Source: Variovorax boronicumulans
GTDB taxonomy: Bacteria > Pseudomonadota > Gammaproteobacteria > Burkholderiales > Burkholderiaceae_C
Direction of reading: 5' to 3'
Length of the DNA: 64,000 nucleotides
Assembly (NCBI RefSeq): GCF_007677875.1
Contig: NZ_VEDO01000014.1
Span: 1 to 64,000 of the forward strand
Positions 62,074 through 64,000 of this stretch are shown here, in pieces. A model generated the notes under the pieces. The model was not told the origin of the DNA and did not search any database. It worked only from the letters and a program-made list of their open reading frames with translations. A program made the position numbers and the translations under genes. Numbering within the stretch: the stretch's first letter is position 1; the number at the start of each line of letters is the position of its first letter.

Positions 62074-62092
62074 GTCAATACAAATCATTCTC
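62074..62092 (+). promoter_or_regulatory. Fur box-like site
   Basis: The 19 bp starting at 62074 match the Fur consensus GATAATGATAATCATTATC at 13 positions, including the core AATCATT. It lies 90 bp before the YncE-like start. In E. coli, yncE is itself iron-regulated, which supports the call. Confidence 0.55.
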
Positions 62093-62182
62093 ATCCTTTC
62101 TGCGCCACCGGCCTGCCGGCATGCCGCAGCGCCACGGTCACTGCCGGCCGTGCGCCGACTTTTCAACCACCAGGGAGATTGC

Positions 62183-63607
62183 ATGAACAACCGACGTACT
62201 GCTGCACGCTGGGGCCGCCCGGTCCAGACGCTGCTGGCCGTTTCCATGGCGCTGGGCCTGGCCGCCTGCGCCTCGGGGCCGCAGTTCGACGCCAACGATG
62301 CCGCCTTCAAAGGCCGCATCGCCGTCACCGACACGCCCGTCGTGCTGGCCGGCCAACCCGTGACGCTGGCCGGCCGCGACTTCAAGCCGGGCCAGAAGGT
62401 CACCGTGAGCTACGGTGGCGTGGTGCTGGGCCAGACCGCCACGGCCGACAAGGACGGCAACTTCCGCACCCGTTTCGTGCTGCCGGCCGATGCCGACGTG
62501 GGCCGCTACAGCCTCGTCGCCAGCGCCGCCGAACCGGCCGCCTCGCTGCTGGTGCCGCTCAAGATCTCGCCGAACGTGCCGCTGTCGGGCCAGGAGCGCT
62601 TCAAGGTCCAACTGCAGCCGCTGGTGCCAGGCCTGTACCAGGCCGGCTACTCGGCCAGGACCGACCGCGTGTTCGTGACCTCCGCCGTGGGCCGCCCGCC
62701 CATCACACGCAGCGAACTCGTGAAGGTCAACGCCCAGACGCTGGCCATCGAGCAGCGCGTGACCGCCCCTGTGGCCCCAAGCCGTCCCGGCGCGCCGGCC
62801 CCAGCCGCCAACGCCCTGCCCGGCCTGTACGCGGTGTACGGCGTGGGCGTGGACGATGCCAACGGCAATGTCTGGGTCACCAATACACGCCAGGACACGG
62901 TGGCCGTGTACCGCCAGTCCGACCTCGCCATCGTCAAACAGTTCGAGCCCGGCGTGGTGCCGCATGCGCGCGACATCCTCGTGGACGGCGTGCAGGGCAA
63001 GGCCTACGCCTCGCCGGTCGGCGAGCCGCAGATCGCCGTATTCAGCACCAAGACCCCGGCACTGCTCAAGAACATCCCGATCCAGACCGGTATCCGCGGC
63101 CCGCAGGCCAAGCCTTTCTCGCCCATGAGCCTGGCGCTGGACACCGCCAGCAGCCGCCTGTTCGTCGTGAGCGCGGGCGGCGAAGTGGCCATCGTCAACA
63201 CCCGCACCGACACCGTCGAGAAGGTGTTCCCGGTCGAGACCGCCGTGTCGGCGTCCGGCATCGCCTACGACGCGCAGAGCGACCGCATCTTCGTCGCGGC
63301 CCAGGGCTCGGACAACGTGGTCATCGTCGATGCCAAAACCGGCAAGACGCTGCACGACGTCAAGGTCGGCGCCGGCACGCTGAACGTGAGCTTCGACCCC
63401 GTGCGCCGCCTGGTCTACGCCGCCAACCGCGCGAGCGACACCGTGACCATTCTCGATCCGGACGGCAAGATCGTCGGCAACCTGGACGTGGGCAGCTTCC
63501 CCAACCACATCGCGCTGGACGGCAAGGGCACGGCCTTCACCATCAACAAGGCACGCGGCGCAGACGACGGCGAAGGCGACCGCATCGGCCGCATCACGGT
63601 GCGCTGA
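62183..63607 (+). CDS. YncE-like beta-propeller lipoprotein
   Basis: A 474-residue protein. The signal peptide ends in the lipobox LAAC (about Cys30). Residues 38-140 form an Ig-like fold (LAGQPVTLAGRDFKPGQKVTV). Residues 150-474 are a seven-bladed-propeller-like region with repeated YVTN-type blades (AVYRQSDLAIVKQFEPG, AIVNTRTDTVEKVFPV, VIVDAKTGKTLHDVKV, TILDPDGKIVGNLDVG). E. coli YncE is 353 residues without the Ig-like part. GGGAG precedes the ATG. It probably works in the periplasm during iron limitation, possibly with a TonB receptor not in this window. Confidence 0.86.
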   Translation: MNNRRTAARWGRPVQTLLAVSMALGLAACASGPQFDANDAAFKGRIAVTDTPVVLAGQPVTLAGRDFKPGQKVTVSYGGVVLGQTATADKDGNFRTRFVLPADADVGRYSLVASAAEPAASLLVPLKISPNVPLSGQERFKVQLQPLVPGLYQAGYSARTDRVFVTSAVGRPPITRSELVKVNAQTLAIEQRVTAPVAPSRPGAPAPAANALPGLYAVYGVGVDDANGNVWVTNTRQDTVAVYRQSDLAIVKQFEPGVVPHARDILVDGVQGKAYASPVGEPQIAVFSTKTPALLKNIPIQTGIRGPQAKPFSPMSLALDTASSRLFVVSAGGEVAIVNTRTDTVEKVFPVETAVSASGIAYDAQSDRIFVAAQGSDNVVIVDAKTGKTLHDVKVGAGTLNVSFDPVRRLVYAANRASDTVTILDPDGKIVGNLDVGSFPNHIALDGKGTAFTINKARGADDGEGDRIGRITVR

Positions 63608-63630
63608 GCGCCGCCCCGCGCGCCCGGCAG

Positions 63631-63653
63631 AACGCCCCGGTCTCCGGGGCGTT
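63631..63653 (+). terminator. Terminator shared by convergent genes
   Basis: A perfect 10-bp stem (AACGCCCCGG with CCGGGGCGTT) and a TCT loop are followed on the plus strand by TCTCGTTG. It lies between the YncE-like gene and the convergent esterase and may serve both. Confidence 0.75.
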
Positions 63654-63661
63654 TCTCGTTG

Positions 63662-64000
63662 TCAGGCGGAACACAAGCGCAGCACGCGCTGCGCCGCCAC
63701 CATGACCACCGAGGCATGGTCTTCGTCGGGGAAGATGCGGAACGCGAGCCGCTCCGCCCCCAGCCAGGCCGTCATGTCCTCGGCCAATGCCTGGGCGCTG
63801 GCGACCATGCGGCGCTGCGCGCGGCGCGCGACCAGCTGGTCGTAGCCGGGCTGCTGGCGCTGCCAGGGCGGCACCGCGTCCTCCCACGCACCGGCCGCCA
63901 TGAACACGCGCGGGTCCGGCTGGCCCGGCAGGGCTGCAGCGAGTGCTGCACGCAGCCCGGCCTCGTCCCACCAGATCGAGGGGCTGATGGCGGCCCAGAT
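63662..64000 (-). CDS. Ferri-siderophore esterase-like alpha/beta hydrolase (partial)
   Basis: The C-terminal 112 residues of a gene that continues past the window edge. The frame begins IWAAISPSIWWDEAGL; SPSIWW is the signature segment of the IroE/Fes/BesA esterases that hydrolyse ferric siderophores. The C-terminal DEDHASVV carries the expected catalytic histidine. RRMVASAQALAEDM fits the helical part before it. It converges with the Fur-box-linked YncE-like gene. Assignment to a siderophore esterase rather than a general esterase is likely but not proven. Confidence 0.75.
   Translation of the reverse strand: MWAAISPSIWWDEAGLRAALAAALPGQPDPRVFMAAGAWEDAVPPWQRQQPGYDQLVARRAQRRMVASAQALAEDMTAWLGAERLAFRIFPDEDHASVVMVAAQRVLRLCSA

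Overview
The window is high-GC, densely packed DNA of a Betaproteobacterium, most likely a member of the Comamonadaceae. This rests on the strong GC bias, a mobA/mobR pair resembling the 3-hydroxybenzoate genes of Comamonas testosteroni, a monomeric NADP isocitrate dehydrogenase, and a GC-rich dispersed repeat of the kind I recall from Comamonadaceae genomes. I see no rRNA, tRNA, CRISPR array, phage or insertion sequence. The first 94 bases hold no gene I can support.

Region 1 (about 95-9220) looks like a catabolic and uptake cluster. A minus-strand operon encodes a complete branched-chain-amino-acid-type (HAAT) ABC transporter (livKHMGF), followed by a RidA deaminase-like protein and an RraA/HMG-aldolase-like protein. 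A divergent FCD-type GntR regulator, a minus-strand acyl-CoA synthetase and a plus-strand M14 deacylase complete it. A shared 13-bp sequence built on TTGAATTCAA lies in both divergent promoter regions and is the likely operator. Region 2 (9217-13230) holds a YebC-like protein, an OmpR-type two-component pair and a class III CoA-transferase coupled to the kinase.

Region 3 (13217-29691) is the most unusual part. It is a 16-kb co-directional minus-strand array of paralogues: four Cache/PAS histidine kinases (one broken by a 17-nt deletion), two periplasmic-binding-protein lipoproteins, a third binding-protein gene collapsed to about 80 codons, and two REC-DUF3369-GGDEF-EAL response regulators. 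Both regulators have degenerate GGDEF motifs and intact EAL motifs. Most junctions overlap by 4 bp. It looks like a duplicated and partly decaying signalling system that senses small molecules through binding proteins and lowers c-di-GMP.

Region 4 (29823-41079) contains a DegQ/HtrA protease, a small charged protein, a thioredoxin-like protein, a TerB-like protein, a chemoreceptor, an AraC regulator, a DMT exporter coupled to a TPR-methyltransferase, an apparently exported methyltransferase, a fatty acid desaturase and a DnaJ-like protein. Region 5 (41114-50342) is the bacterial alpha-2-macroglobulin/PBP1C pair. It is interrupted by a vapBC toxin-antitoxin module whose promoter lies on the pbpC start, and the alpha-2-macroglobulin carries an in-frame dispersed repeat. 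The only gap over 300 bases, 50058-50522, holds the C-terminal remnant of an HpcH/HpaI aldolase.

Region 6 (50523-61997) has a PAS histidine kinase, mobA/mobR for 3-hydroxybenzoate hydroxylation, a DHH phosphoesterase, a MYG1-type protein, an acyl-CoA dehydrogenase/icd operon with a clear terminator, and DNA polymerase IV. Region 7 (62074-64000) looks iron-related: a Fur-box-like site, a YncE-like beta-propeller lipoprotein, a shared terminator and a truncated ferri-siderophore-esterase-like hydrolase at the edge.
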